A stretch of 64,000 bases of DNA from the NCBI GenBank assembly GCA_039545275.1, contig BCHS01000005.1:62001-126000 (forward strand), written 5' to 3'. Of this stretch, positions 53,244-64,000 are shown piece by piece. The stretch comes from Pseudomicrostroma phylloplanum (taxonomy: Eukaryota > Basidiomycota > Exobasidiomycetes > Microstromatales). Each line of letters starts with the position of its first letter. Position 1 is the stretch's first letter. Position numbers and translations under genes: made by a program. Below the pieces are notes generated by a model that was given only the letters and a program-made list of their open reading frames with translations, searched no databases and was not told where the DNA came from.

Positions 53244-54950
53244 ACTAGAGATTGTCTCGTCCGTTTGGGTGGACGCAAATTCTCGAGTCGTCGAGGGGTA
53301 TCAATAGCCCAATGTCCTTCAGAAAAGGATGTTTAGACTACAGATTGACACGAAACGTCTGGTGACCAAGTCTTTGTTCAAGATGGAAGCTGTCGACAAG
53401 AGGAAGGGCTTGACGACGGATGGATGTCTTGACCAAAAAAAGCGGGGTAGAGCCTTGGCGCGACGCAGCGTGACAACTTGACGAGTAAAGTACAGCCTCA
53501 AAGTATGTGGATTGTGAGAAGCACTCCGTTTACAGAGATGAAGCTCACACCCAAATGAAGTTGCAGCGGGAGGGAGAGGACCTCTTGCGAATTTGTGAAC
53601 GAATTGTAGAGGAGGGTGAATTTGACCGTTCGTTTGTGTATGCACGAACGTCCAAATGAACAACGGGTGACCTTTAAGGACTAGACCAACGAGGTGTGGG
53701 AGACCGGGTGACGCGCCTAAGCAGCGACAAGGTAGATGAATGTAATCGACGTCAGGCTGAAAGAAGTCGAGCGTGGCGATTGGATCCGTTCGACCTTAGA
53801 TCGGATGCAGGCGATGTCGAAATAATACGAGTCAGGCGGGAGGTAGTTGAGAAGTAGCTTGACGCAGAGCAATGCTCAGTCAGTCAAGCCCTTTCTTGTG
53901 GTTTGACTTTATTCCTTGCAAGTGGCAAGGGGAAAAGCGCAGCAAAAGTGAGGAAGATCGAACGTGTGTGTATACCGGTTTGCGTTTGATAGATGGAGGG
54001 GGGAGGTCGACCAGCCTACTCTTCACGGATGACGACGACGGGGGTGGCATGGAGTGAGAACATGATGGGCAGGTATATTGGTTGGTGATTCGTGTGCGTG
54101 TGTAGTGGTGAAAGTCGAAGGTGTAGGATGACTATGGTCCGATATGACTAGGATCGCAGCGAGGTGGCGATGCAGTCAGGTGGTACCAGTGGCGTGCGCT
54201 GAGCTTGTGATTGTACACAGCTTCTACCGATGATGATATAGGGTGGTGACGGTAGAGGAGTGCGAGTGAGTCAAGCCTGCCGTCGAGATGGGTTGCCTGC
54301 TGTGCCAAGTGAATTGCAAAGCTGCTCTCCTTCTGCGAGTTTTGGGGGGATGGTTGAGTGGGAGGAGGAGATTCAGGGTCAAGCACGGCGGCGTTGGGTA
54401 TGACTAGGCTGGGCGGGCGATAGAGTCATGCGGACAGGCAGGGTAGACAGACTACCCTGGGCGGCGTGTGGCCTGGTGCCGTGGGTGGTGATGCGCCACT
54501 GAGCCACAGGCCACTGGTCGAGTCAAGCGAGAGGAGCCCAGTGGCGTGCGTGCGTGCGTGCGCCCACGCACCGCATCCCTTTCTCCTCGGGCCGGAAGCA
54601 CAAACGCAGCACCAACCCCCGAGTGACTCACTTTCCCGTCGCTGCCGGGCCGAGGTAAGTGCGCGCGCACATACAAGCGACTGAGCCTCGATCACCTGCC
54701 TCCGACGAGGATTACTCGGTCGGAATCGGAGCGGTCGGAGCTTTCGAGCCGCCTTCGTTGCAAGGGGGGGGGGCTCAGCATGAACGGACGTATGTATGCA
54801 AACAGGCACGAGTCGGCGCTGGTCGAGGGTCCTAAAAAGGCAGTGGACCAGCATGATCATTGAGCACAAGCGACGATAGAGAGAGCTATACAGTGCAGCA
54901 CTCCAGCAGAAGAAAAGACAAGGGGTAGCACCTCCCGCCGCCGTTAGCTT
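53244..54950. other. 1.7-kb gene-free region upstream of the cyclin gene
   Basis: The longest non-coding interval here. The part nearest the cyclin (53244-53700) is less GC-rich than its surroundings and open on the minus strand for 114 codons without domain character; it may be a long 5' leader. A GTGC tetramer run lies at 54545-54562 and a nine-G run near 54764. The far end is the LAG1 3' flank. No gene on either strand is supported. Confidence 0.5.
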
Positions 54951-57148
54951 CTACCGCTTCTTCTTTGTCGAAGTCGTCCTCGCTAGACCTTGTGCTGCAG
55001 CCCCACCACCTCCTCCTCCCCGGCCATTGACGTTGCTGTTGTCCGCTAGAACCTTGGCGGCAGTATTCTCACTGCTTGGTCGCCCATTGCCATTCGAGGA
55101 CGCTGAGCGCTCTAGTGCCTTGCCGTGGGTATGGCTGCCATTCGTCTTCGCAGAGTCCTTTGAAGCAGCGGACGCAGCGGACGCAGCAGCAGCAGCAGCA
55201 GCAGCAGCAGCGGCCATCTGTCCCTTTTTGGCCTCCTGCATCTCCTTTACCTCCACCTCCTCAATCGCCTTTTCGTCCTCCTCGCTCAGCTCCTCATCCG
55301 AGCGCGTATCGGCTGCTCCTCCACCTGTAATGACTCGATATGCCACTCGGACAATCATCACAAACCAGCCCAGGAGGAGACACTGCAGCGCCATGAGCAG
55401 TGCCACCAGAAAGCTCCTGCTGAAGTCTAGATCGCTCGCAAAGAATTCCGACATCGTCAGAGGCGAGTAGTGGATCTTCTTGAACACTAGCGGGTCCGTG
55501 GCGGGTATCGATTCGCGAGTCTCCCATGCTTCCCTCGAGGGGTACTTGGCTACCTCGAATCGGTCCTTTGGTAGGGTCTCGACGCAGTTCCAGACGAGGA
55601 TCAGGTAGAGGAAATGCCGCAGGACGACCCAGCAGAGCAGGAACGCTCCAAAGGCTGCATCACAGATAGTCTGCAGACCGACGTATCTGAGGCACTTTGC
55701 CAGCGAGAGGAGGATATCCGAGGGATCCATCAGGCAGAGGACGGCATTGCCAACGCGAGTGTAGTGGGAGGCATAGGAGCCCACGAGCAGCAGAATGGTC
55801 ACAATGTGATGGGTGAACATCTGCCAGTGGTCCTTGCGCCTAGCCTCGACGTTGATGACAATGAGCATGTGGAACCAGTAGCCACACTGTGTGAGGTAGT
55901 AGAACTGAAAATGTTGCGTGAACGTGAGAGATGAGCGTCAGTTAGCAATCTCGCGACGCAGCCAGATCTACCTCTGCAACACTCACCTTTACGATTCCCT
56001 GCAGCTCAACGTGAGGAGAGCCAGTCCAGAAACCAGCTGGATTGAACCAATAGTCGGAATGATAGGCAATGTGCAGCCCCAAGCTCAAGTTGACAATGTA
56101 GAAGATCACACACCAGCTCTGCTCCGCGAAGCGCGTGATGTTCTTCTCCCACACCTTGATGCGCCTCAGCCTGCGAGCTCCAGTGATGGCGACTTTCTTC
56201 TGCTCGTCATACAGCTTTGGCTTGGCAACCCACCGGGTCCCAAGCGGGACCAGGGCGTACGTGATGACTGCTGCTCTTAGGGCGGTCCAGATGAGCATCC
56301 AGGTAGCTACGTAGAGGGCGTCCTTGAAGCCCTTGTGGTACATGGTGCCAGGCTGGCCCACCAGCCAAGCCCATGGCTCGGGTTGAGCAGGGTAGCTCAC
56401 CCCCGAGGCGTACGCTGCAGCAGCTGCTGCGTCATCTGCCTGCTCGCCAGCTGGGCGAATAGCGTAGGACAAGCCTAGGCAAGCTTTTGTAAAGGTGTGT
56501 AGAGCTGTCAAAGGGTGACCGAAGCCAGCTGCATCGCTCCGGAATGGTCCAGCTTGCCCGACATCGGAGCCTCCTACGAGACCTCCCAAAGACGAACCCA
56601 AAAGGAGGTTGGTCTTAGAGTCGTGAGAGGCATTCGGCACATCTGTCGCATAAGGTGCGAGATTCGGCAGCCTGCGAGACCAGGCGGGAAGGAGCTTTTG
56701 GATCGAGTGAGGGAGGTGGGCAGATAGATGCACCAGGGACAGAGAGGAGGTGCCCGAAAGGGCGTGGCAGACGCAGAGAGCCAGCAAGATGTACAGGGGG
56801 ATTTCTGTTGGAACAGTTTAGGCGCGGGTAGCAGGCAGGCGTGATAGCACGAGTCAGTCAGTCCGATTCGCAGCTTGACATACGCATATCTCTCTCTCTT
56901 CGCCTCTACCGTCTGCACTCACCCAGCTGACGCTCCAGCGAGCGCTGCGACGCCTTCTTGTCCGACTTTCTCTTCAAGGACCGTTGTCTCTTGAAGGCCG
57001 AATAGGAGTCAGCGTCATGCGAAGCATTGGAGGCCCCACGCTTCGATTTTGTGCTGGCAAGCGAGGTCGAGGTCGAAGGGGCCGGACTGGTAGCGTCCAT
57101 TCGATTCGAGTTGCGAGATTTCGCCTTGGAAGATGAAGAGCGAGCCAT
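54951..57148 (-). CDS. LAG1: Ceramide synthase (LAG1/LAC1 family)
   Basis: Exons 56923-57148, 55987-56804 and 54951-55904 join in consistent phases, giving 665 aa. The enzyme N-acylates sphingoid bases with fatty acyl-CoA in the ER. Residues ~75-350 hold an N-terminal helix and TM segments (GFKDALYVATWMLIWTALR). The TLC/Lag1 domain follows: the LTQCGYWFHMLIVINVEARR approach, then KDHWQMFTHHIVTILLLVGS with the catalytic His pair, and VGNAVLCLMDPSDILLSLAKCLRY with conserved Asp. The N-terminus is Lys/Arg/Ser-rich and lacks a homeobox. The C-terminus has an acidic block (SDEELSEEDEKAIEEVEVKE), plausible as casein-kinase-2 sites as in yeast Lag1, then a poly-Ala run and a KKKR end that may serve as an ER-retrieval signal. 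Confidence 0.95.
55183..55211. repeat. GCA trinucleotide repeat within LAG1
   Basis: Nine to ten GCA units. Read on the minus strand in the LAG1 frame they give part of the poly-Ala run after the acidic C-terminal block. It is probably length-variable between strains. Confidence 0.75.
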
Positions 57149-57991
57149 CCTTGAGCTGCTGTGTAGTAGCGCCGTCACCTCGAACAGGGGGACGCGAGAG
57201 AGTCGTACCTTTACTCTAGCTTGTGGAAATGGAGTGCAGAGCTTTGCGAGGCGAGTAGAGGACCGTAGGCAGGCAAGCAAGCAGGACAAAATGTGACGTT
57301 GATGAGACCTCCTCGTGGGCTCGAAAGGAGTGGGGCCCAAGGGAGAGGGGGTTGGACCGTTGCGTGTGAGGGGCAGCCAGGAACGAGATTGCTTCAAGCG
57401 GGCCGGCAGCGGAGGCAAGAGCACAGCTTTGCACACGAGCGCGGGGGAAAGGAGAAGGAGGGGGGAAGGGGGAGGGAGGAGGGACGACAGCGAGGCTTGC
57501 TGCGACGACTCGACAGAGGGCAGGCCTTGCAAACGGATACGAAGGATGAGGATATGAGAGGACGACCAGAAAGGGGGAACCCAACTCAAAAGTAGGGAAA
57601 GGGGGAAACGAACCTTGCGGGAGGCAACGGCGGGAGCAGTGAGGCGCGGCGTAGGTGGCCGTGGCAGTGACAGTGGCAGTGACAGTGGCAGAGGCGTTGA
57701 GGGAGGGGCAAGAAGAAGCAGCCAACGGCGCGAACAGAGCTCAGACCAACATTTGCCGCGGAGAATTAAACGCACGCACCCCCCCCATTCGCGACTGCCA
57801 GCGCCAGCCAGGAATACGCGTAAAGGCACCGAGCCAGCGGGCAGCGAGACGTGGCCAGAGCACGCTGCGAGGGACAGGAGAGACCGCTTGAAAGCTTGAG
57901 AGACTGATGGTAGAGTACTCAGTCGTCTTTTGGAGTTTGGTAGAGTGAGCAATTTACATAAGTTTACCCCCTCCAGCAGGCCAGGCAATGC
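57149..57991. other. LAG1 promoter/leader and ERV46 3' flank
   Basis: 843 bp. The minus-strand reading frame in phase with LAG1 stays open through nearly all of it, but the translation is Leu/Pro/Ser-rich as expected from a CT-rich leader and shows no domain. GACAGTGGCAGT-type repeats lie at 57660-57695. No gene is supported. Confidence 0.5.
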
Positions 57992-59786
57992 TCAGATCAG
58001 CTTCCCACCCCTGGCCGTCATCCCGTACCCGCTGCCATATCCATTGCCCATCATCGAGTGACCACCGCCGATGCCGCTCCCACCACCACCTCCACCAGCG
58101 CTCATTCTCACCCTGTAGTGCCAGATGGCAGCGTCTAGCAGCCCTGCCAGAGTCAGAACACCTCCCACGATGGAGCACAGCTGCGATAGGAAGCGCGAGA
58201 ACGGGAGGCGCCATTCCGTGTGGACCGTTCGCAGAGGCGAGATCTCGTAGTTCTGGTAACAGGCAAAGAGCGATTTGTATGGCAGGAGGAGAAGTTGGTG
58301 TGAGTGAAGTGATCCCACTATGTCTACACTGCGTCTCTTAGACTCACAAAGAAGACGCCGGGCAGGCCCTGAAAGCCATGCTGCACCTGTTGCGGAGAGT
58401 GCGTAGCAGCTGTATCACCCGCGGTTTTCCCATGGATGAAGTTGGACGCTGGACTCAGATCCCTGACGTAGTCAGTAGCGCTGTACTGGAACGTGCTCAT
58501 GGGCTTCCCCTTCAGTGGTCGATACTCTGTCGCAACGACCTTTGTGAAGTACTGATACATCGTAGAGGCCGACTGCTTCCGTCCCTTGTAGCCTGCGAGG
58601 GGCTCCTTGATGTCCAGCTTGGTCTTCAATGGTCCACTCTCTGCCATAGTCCCGAACAGACGATGTTTGCCAACAGCAGAGTGGTCATCAAACTCGTCCT
58701 CCGCGCCAAAGGAAAAGGCATGGATGATATGACCAAAGTCGTGCTGCTGCTCTTGGCTGTCCTTGAGGTAGTGTACGACATCGTGAGTATGGATGTTATT
58801 CCGCGAGAACGAGCGCCCCGGGGAAAGGTGGAAGTTGCCAATGACCTTGTTGATGTGGATCTGACCCGACACGCGACATCCTTCCTTGTTCTGAGCTTTG
58901 ATCTTCTCCGTCCATCCTTCTTGAATGCACTAAGAGAGGAGGCAATAGAAACAAGACCGTCAGCCTTCTTCCCAAGGATCCTTCCCAAATGCATGGGACT
59001 ATTCCAGTCTCACCTGGTCAATATGGTCAGGGTCCTCAAATGTCCACCCCTTCCGCGAGTAGGCCTCCCTGACAGACTCGCAAGTCTGACAGCATCCGCC
59101 ATCCTCCTTTGGCGGCTCTCCTCCATAACACGAACCACAGTAGCCCGAACTCTTCTGTGCGGCTAGCCTGTCCGCCTCGCCTTTCAGTCCTGAGGACCGA
59201 ACAATTAGGTAGTCAATTGGACGAGGGGTGATTAGACCTTGTGCGACTTCGGACTAGCTCACATCCCGCTGCTGTCTTCCTTCTCGGCTCACTCACCTCC
59301 CATTGCCTCGTGAACCTCCCCACCTTCGTGATCCAGCCTATGTCTCTTGAGGTCATGCTTCACGTCCTCTAGATGCTCTCCCGAAATGTCCATCACATCG
59401 ACGCTCATCACTATATCGTCAGCAGCAACAAGAGAACATAAGAAGGAGTCAGTCAGCTCTCCACGTCCCACCCTCCCCAGCCTTCCCCAGTTGAGCCCCT
59501 ATGCACGCCCCTCAACTTAACTCAACTCACAATAGCACGGCACCCTCGGAAACTCAATATCCACATTAACCACCAACTTCTCCCCCCTACTCTTATCAAC
59601 CTCAAGTGAGTGGTCCAAGTTGACTCTACGATACTCTACCCAGCTGGTGAGGGTGAGGGAGAGGATGATGAGGAAGGAGAGGAGGGTGAGGAGGGCGCCG
59701 GAGGAGGAGCGGATACGGACGTCTTCGAGTGGACGGGCGAAGGCGTCAAGTGCTCGAAAGGAGCCAAAGGGCCCGTTGCGACCCAT
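57992..59786 (-). CDS. ERV46: ERV46 / ERGIC3 cargo receptor
   Basis: Five exons (59531-59786, 59297-59410, 59014-59189, 58348-58929, 57992-58252) with matching phases give 462 aa. The N-terminus has FRALDAFARPLEDVRIRSSSGALL, the classic Erv41/Erv46 opening, then a transmembrane helix. Exon junctions rebuild VEFPRVPCYLMSVDVMDISGE-type sequence. The lumenal domain has the Erv46 Cys cluster YCGSCYGG ... GGCCQTCE, a redox-sensitive element, then GCRVSGQIHINKVIGNFHLSPG and the GVFFNYEISPLRTVHTEWR block before the second TM helix. The tail is Gly/Ser-rich and ends in GGKLI. The protein cycles between ER and Golgi in COPI/COPII vesicles with Erv41 and retrieves escaped ER proteins. Confidence 0.95.
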
Positions 59787-60228
59787 GGCTTAGGACAGGA
59801 CACTCGAGGAGAGAGTGGGAGAGGGGAACAAAAGTAATGGTCACGGTGGTAGGAAGCGTAGGAAGTGCAAGTGGGGAAAGAGGAGTCTTTGCCGAGACAC
59901 ACACACGCACGCACGCACGCACACGCACTCACACGCCTCACGCCTCTCGTCTCTCGCCTCGGGCATTTTGTCCCACTCCCTCCTTAGGTCGAGGAATATC
60001 CGTGCGCAAACGCAAACGCAGCTCCGCTGGCCCAACACCCACACACAGCCCCCACGCCTACTCACACGACACGACCACGACCACAACACACTCCATGTGG
60101 CAGCAGCAGCAGACTGCTTCGTCTCGCCAAAGTATACATTAACAGTACAATGGACAGCATCGAGGCCTAAAGAAATCAAATCTATCGCCCGGATTCAGCC
60201 CTCGTCTCCCTGGTCCCTAGCTCTCGTT
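59787..60228. other. ERV46 promoter / downstream gene 3' flank
   Basis: 442 bp with AC-rich simple sequence (ACACACGCACGC units at 59898-59935) and a GCAGCAGCAGCA run near 60101-60113. No gene is supported. Confidence 0.5.
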
Positions 60229-62752
60229 TTATCTCGCGCTCCTCCCTGATCCCGAAGCAGATCCAGGAGCGCTGGACAAGTTTCCCCTTCCAGACCAGAC
60301 GCGCCGCAAGCTCTGCACTGGATTCTCAGCCGCCTCAAGACCGCGACTGCTTGTGTTCTGCCTGCGAAGGGGGTGAGCCCCCGGTGCGTGGTGCGCAGGA
60401 GGAGTCGCGCTGCCTGTCTGCCCACCACCTAGATTGCCAGCTGTTCCTGTGACTCCACCGGTCTTGTGCGTGGCGATCCTCCCCAGCGCCTCCCTCATGG
60501 GATCAAAGTATCGTCTCGTCATTGTGTGCGAGCGGTGGGTGGAGAGTACCTGGCTGGTGAGAGCAATAGCGCGCAGCGTGCCTGGATCAGCCGTGAGGGC
60601 GTGTTGCTCATCTGCCGCCAGCGAAGGAGCGTCCGCCGGGTCCAGAGGGAAGGGCTCGGGAGAGATGGTGGTCAAGCCGTGGATGAGATGCACAGGCGTA
60701 GCGTTCGGCCCATTGACGGCCGCGCTGCCGGTAAAGGCCATGCCAGGATCGTGAAGGGGGATACCATCCTCTCTAAAGTTCGACGATGAGGAGGAGTGAC
60801 CCCCGTGCCGGGAAGAGCGCGATCCCAGCCCAGCAGCATTGGCAAGAGCTGGTGCCCAGCTGGCCTCGAACTCATCTCCGTCAAAGCTGGGGGCTAGAAG
60901 AGCTTCGTTGAGGGCAGTCTGAGCAATGGGCGGCCCCCCAAGGCCATACGTGGCGACGTAGCGAATAGATCTGGGCGGGTCCTTGCCTTTCGAAACTGCT
61001 TTGCCCGTCTTGCCTTGAATCTTGGTGTAGCCAGGTGCATAGATTGACCGAGATGTCACCGGCACAGCATGCGGGCTCCACTTTCGATCTGGATCCTTCG
61101 CAAACGTGCTGATGATAGGCTTGGTGTACTTCCCGTCGGTTGTTGCATTTGCCAAGGCAGAAATACCTCCCCTTGTTGCTCCGCCCGATGCATTCCCTGC
61201 TCCCCTTCCTCCCTGAGCATCGTCCATTGCATCCCTCGCTTGACGTAGCTTAGCTGCGAGCTTTGCGGCGTCAGCTGCAGTGAGGCTATTGTGGTTGCCA
61301 GAAGTGCTCTGCACTCTCCGCCTCTCCCAGACCCCAGGCGCAAGCATCGCATCGGCCGAGGAGATGCCCTTCAAGGGCGTCTCATCACCTCTCTTGGACG
61401 ATGTAGGATCTCTCATGTTGGGCAGTGTGACATTGGAGCTTTGTGAGCTGATACTGGCCTTCCTCCCATGAGCTCGTGAAGAGCTCTCTGCCCACGAGTC
61501 CCTGGCATTGGTGCGACCCGCTCCACTTCCGAAGGCATGCAGCGAGACCGATGATGGGCTCTTTGAGAGCGGCATATCACTTTGCCCTTCGTGGAGGGCG
61601 CCTAGTGAGCCTGCAAGAGCGTTGTGTGTGCTGAGCATGGGCGGGGCGGTGTGCTGGATCTGCGGTAGGAGAGATGTTGTGCGACTCCTCGAGGACATGC
61701 GCGATGCAATGGAAGCGGAAGAGACACCACGACCACCACTGGCATAGAAGCTTCCTGGCCCACCTTCATTCAGTGTCTTGCTGGAGGAGCTCGTGGGCAT
61801 CCGCTGGTTCGTGGCTAGTGAATGAGGGCGCAGCTTCTCTTTTCCAAGAGGAGCGAGGTATTCGTCTCTCCCTGCTGCAACTTCCTCAGGGGGACCTGCA
61901 TCCTCGTCGTCTTCATGTTGGCTGGTCTTGCCTAGTGTAGCATCGGAATCAGTCCGCGATGCCGTTGTGAGGTAAGGTGGGTGAAGCTGGGAGACACCAG
62001 TAGGCGTGTTTGGTTCTTCCAGAGCCTGCTGCCGACTTGTAGACTCCTTTGCGTGAGCAGCTTGCTCGGGGCCTTTCTCCGATGGGAACTCCACCGTCGA
62101 TGCCTTAGTCTGAACGGACAGACCTGGCTTCTTCTTGCCACCCATCTGGAGTACCACTCCTCCATCCTCGTCCTCTTCATCTGAATCTTTCGGCGATGCT
62201 TGCAAGCTCTGGTCGGGTGTACCAGCAGCACTTGCGCTCGTCCATCCTTCTTCATCCTCATCCTCACCCTCACCCTCTTCTCCGTCCTTTTGCCGCCGAA
62301 TCTTGCCGCTTGTAGAGTCCTTCTTGCTCTTGGCAGGCGCAGCCGCTTGAGTTGCTGCCAAGTGTGTCTGTGACTTGGACCGCTTCGAGGCGAGATGAGA
62401 GGTGCTGCCGCTAGCTGCGCCGAGGCGGTGCAGCCTGTCGGACGACTTGTGACCCTTGCCAGAGGGTTTGAGTCCATCGCGTGATGGTCTCCGATCGTGC
62501 GATGCCACAGGAGGCGAACGAGAGGAGCCAGCTTCCGCGTTGCTGGTCATGCCAAAGCTAGGGTTGAGAGCGCTGAGGATAGGGCGAGAGGAGAGAGGAG
62601 ATTAGGGAATTGCCTCCTTTGTATGGTCGTGCTGTGCGGCCGCGAGCAACTCACTTCATCTTGCCTCTGCCACTGCCACCAGAGGCGCTCTTCCTCCGTA
62701 CGCCGACTTCTGTGCCCATGTCCGAACTGTTCCGGGAGGCGGTCGTTGTCAT
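60229..62752 (-). CDS. Uncharacterised Ser-rich disordered protein
   Basis: Two exons: 62655-62752 (MTTTASRNSSDMGTEVGVRR onward) and 60229-62572, joined in phase 2, give 813 aa. The exon-1 extension is supported by a GTGAGT donor, a CTCAG acceptor and continuous frame into ALNPSFGMTSNAEAGSS; an ATG inside exon 2 at 62550 is the alternative. The first ~130 residues are basic then acidic, with KIRRQKDGEEGEGEDEDEEG. The centre is Ser-rich and carries many RxxS sites. A block near residue 540 (DRKWSPHAVPVTSRSIYAPG ... RYVATYGLGGPPIAQTALNEALLAP) and one near 680-730 (RAIALTSQVLSTHRSHTMTRRYFDPM) look better conserved and could be short interaction motifs. No known domain is recognised. Confidence 0.75.
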
Positions 62753-63269
62753 TCAATCGTGTCCGAGGACGTCGTAAGGATAGGAGGAGGGGGTGGGTAG
62801 CGGGGAGAAAGGTGCCCGACGTGGGTATAGGATCCGCCGGCCGCTGTACCAAAGGACTGCGCGAGGCAAGGATCGTACCAGGAAAAGATAGGCGGAGGAC
62901 GATGAGGGAGTGTGGTAGCAACCACCAGCGGCAAGCGGGACGCAGACGAGGCGGGGAGGTACGGAACAGGGACGGCGGGAGGAGATGTTTCCCAGGGCGG
63001 GCGGATCAAAGTAGAATGGCTATGGACGCTGGATTGACCCGACCGACCGACTGACTGACTGGACTGAACCCATCCCCGCCCCGCCCACGCAGGGCCAAGT
63101 GTCAATTGCCGTGCTGCGAGATCGCGCTTCCAGCTCCGCTCGGCGGGACAAGTGGGGGAGAGAGGCGGGGCGAGGCCAGGACAGGAACGCCGAGGACAGA
63201 TAACCTCCGTACTTTGCAAGGCCCCAGAACCTAATGTCCTTCTCCCTTTGCCGCCCTCGCTGCATTCGC
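62753..63269. other. Intergenic spacer between two disordered-protein genes
   Basis: 517 bp; both neighbours are on the minus strand. It contains GACT/GACC tetramer repeats near 63037-63062. No gene is supported. Confidence 0.5.
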
Positions 63270-63992
63270 TCACCCAGCCCGCTCCATTATGCCCACCAAC
63301 ACCGAGAAGAAGGGTGACTTTAGGATGGACGCCGTCTGCTCTAGTAGCTCATCGCGATCCTTGGCGCACAATCCTGCTAGCACCACATCCAAGTCCTGCG
63401 CATCTGTGGTCGTAGGTTGTCGCAAAGGCTGCTGGACTGGCGCTTGATGTATCTGCTGCTTTGCGGCCCTTTGAGGATGATCAGTGATCTTTTGCCCATG
63501 AAGGCCTCCCGATGCCAAGATTATATTACGCTTGAAAGGGGGAGTAGGCAGCCAAGGTGCGGAGTGGAGCGAGTACCTCGGCGGCTGTGAACCCATGGCT
63601 TGCATCTGAGCAACAGAGCTGACGTTCAAGTGTGGCAGAGTGATATGTGGAACTATGGCCACCAATGGAGGAGGAGTCTTTGGTCTGATCGGTAAGCCTG
63701 AGTCCTCCTGAGCCACGGGCTCCTCGGGCGGATTTGGCTTGACTCTCTTCTTGGGCGCCGCTTTGGGCTTCCCTTTCCCGGCCCCTGCTCGAGGAGCTGC
63801 GCGCTTCTTAACTGGCTTCTTTGGTGACGCCTGAGCTGGAGCAGATGTAGATGGGTTGTCCGGCAGTGGCTCTGGTAGAGCCGGTGCTTGAGCAGTCACA
63901 GCACGATCAGTGGGCACCTGCTGGACGTCTGTGATGGAGTCTTGAATGGGAGGAACCTGTAGATTCGAAGACATCTTTGGCAACGGGCTCAT
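63270..63992 (-). CDS. Lys/Pro/Ala-rich protein, function unknown
   Basis: 240 aa from the ATG at 63992; the ATG at 63974 is equally possible, and exons further 5' could lie outside the window. Residues ~55-90 are basic and Pro-rich (SPKKPVKKRAAPRAGAGKGK), like a histone-H1-type or AT-hook-like tail, suggesting nuclear location. A central hydrophobic segment (LVAIVPHITLPHLNVSSV) is too short and polar for a membrane helix. The C-terminal 40 residues (DVVLAGLCAKDRDELLEQTA ... FFSVLVGIMERAG) look like two or three helices. The stop overlaps a GTGAGC, so a further downstream exon cannot be fully excluded. No family recognised. Confidence 0.6.
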   Translation of the reverse strand: MSPLPKMSSNLQVPPIQDSITDVQQVPTDRAVTAQAPALPEPLPDNPSTSAPAQASPKKPVKKRAAPRAGAGKGKPKAAPKKRVKPNPPEEPVAQEDSGLPIRPKTPPPLVAIVPHITLPHLNVSSVAQMQAMGSQPPRYSLHSAPWLPTPPFKRNIILASGGLHGQKITDHPQRAAKQQIHQAPVQQPLRQPTTTDAQDLDVVLAGLCAKDRDELLEQTASILKSPFFSVLVGIMERAG

Positions 63993-64000
63993 GGCTTGCA

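Noticed and set aside
53319..53663. 114-codon minus-strand frame upstream of the cyclin
   Set aside because: No domain or splice link to the cyclin; more likely leader sequence.
56906..57988. Frame in phase with LAG1 open for 280 codons upstream of its ATG
   Set aside because: The translation is Leu/Pro/Ser low-complexity typical of a CT-rich leader, no in-frame ATG with a plausible protein start is needed, and the normal Lag1 N-terminus is already present from 57148.
1..64000. tRNA, rRNA, CRISPR array, LTR or DNA transposon
   Set aside because: No T-loop/A-box pairs, rRNA-like blocks, spaced direct repeats, integrase/transposase motifs or terminal repeats were recognised on reading; a tRNAscan or RepeatMasker run could still find divergent ones.

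Overview
This window is nuclear DNA from a compact, GC-rich fungal genome. The genes have short spliceosomal introns (mostly about 65-140 nt, GTGAGT-type donors and CAG or TAG acceptors). Proteins carry long Ser/Gly/Ala-rich disordered stretches. A microbial-type opsin sits beside a retinal-forming-type carotenoid oxygenase. Together these suggest a basidiomycete, most likely Ustilaginomycotina (smut-related); that placement is inference. I support 26 protein-coding loci plus one gene relic, and I found no tRNA, rRNA, CRISPR array or intact transposon. Gene ends were set by joining reading frames at splice sites whose phases agree.

Layout. 1-6.7 kb: a TAP-like secretory alpha/beta hydrolase (cut by the window start), an Izh3-like PAQR membrane protein and a DHA2/VBA-type MFS transporter. 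6.7-15 kb: a sparse region holding three paralogous small secreted proteins with matching promoters and leaders, plus a decayed fourth copy. 15.6-19.3 kb: a TMBIM/BAX-inhibitor-like protein divergent from a leucine-rich-repeat nuclear protein. 19.5-23.5 kb: a carotenoid cleavage dioxygenase head-to-head with a rhodopsin-type proton-pump-like opsin. 23.9-27.8 kb: GCN5 histone acetyltransferase and a 1-Cys peroxiredoxin. 28-34.3 kb: a HAD phosphatase, PMP3 (five exons including one of 7 nt), a DUF2439/Mte1-like protein and an unknown protein.

34.6-41.1 kb: a giant HSL-type lipase and an ER-lumenal TPR-DnaJ (P58/DNAJC3-like). 42-47.2 kb: a Gln-rich protein ending in Cys-Cys, and threonine synthase. 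47.4-53.2 kb: a Med1-like protein convergent with a Pho85-type cyclin. 55-59.8 kb: ceramide synthase (LAG1) and ERV46. 60.2-64 kb: two uncharacterised disordered proteins.

Functional threads. The dioxygenase very probably supplies retinal to the opsin encoded across the shared promoter. LAG1, ERV46, the DnaJ co-chaperone and the TMBIM protein all act in the ER or early secretory pathway, but nothing shows that they are co-regulated. The secreted-protein array is the most lineage-specific part and the best candidate for an undescribed system.
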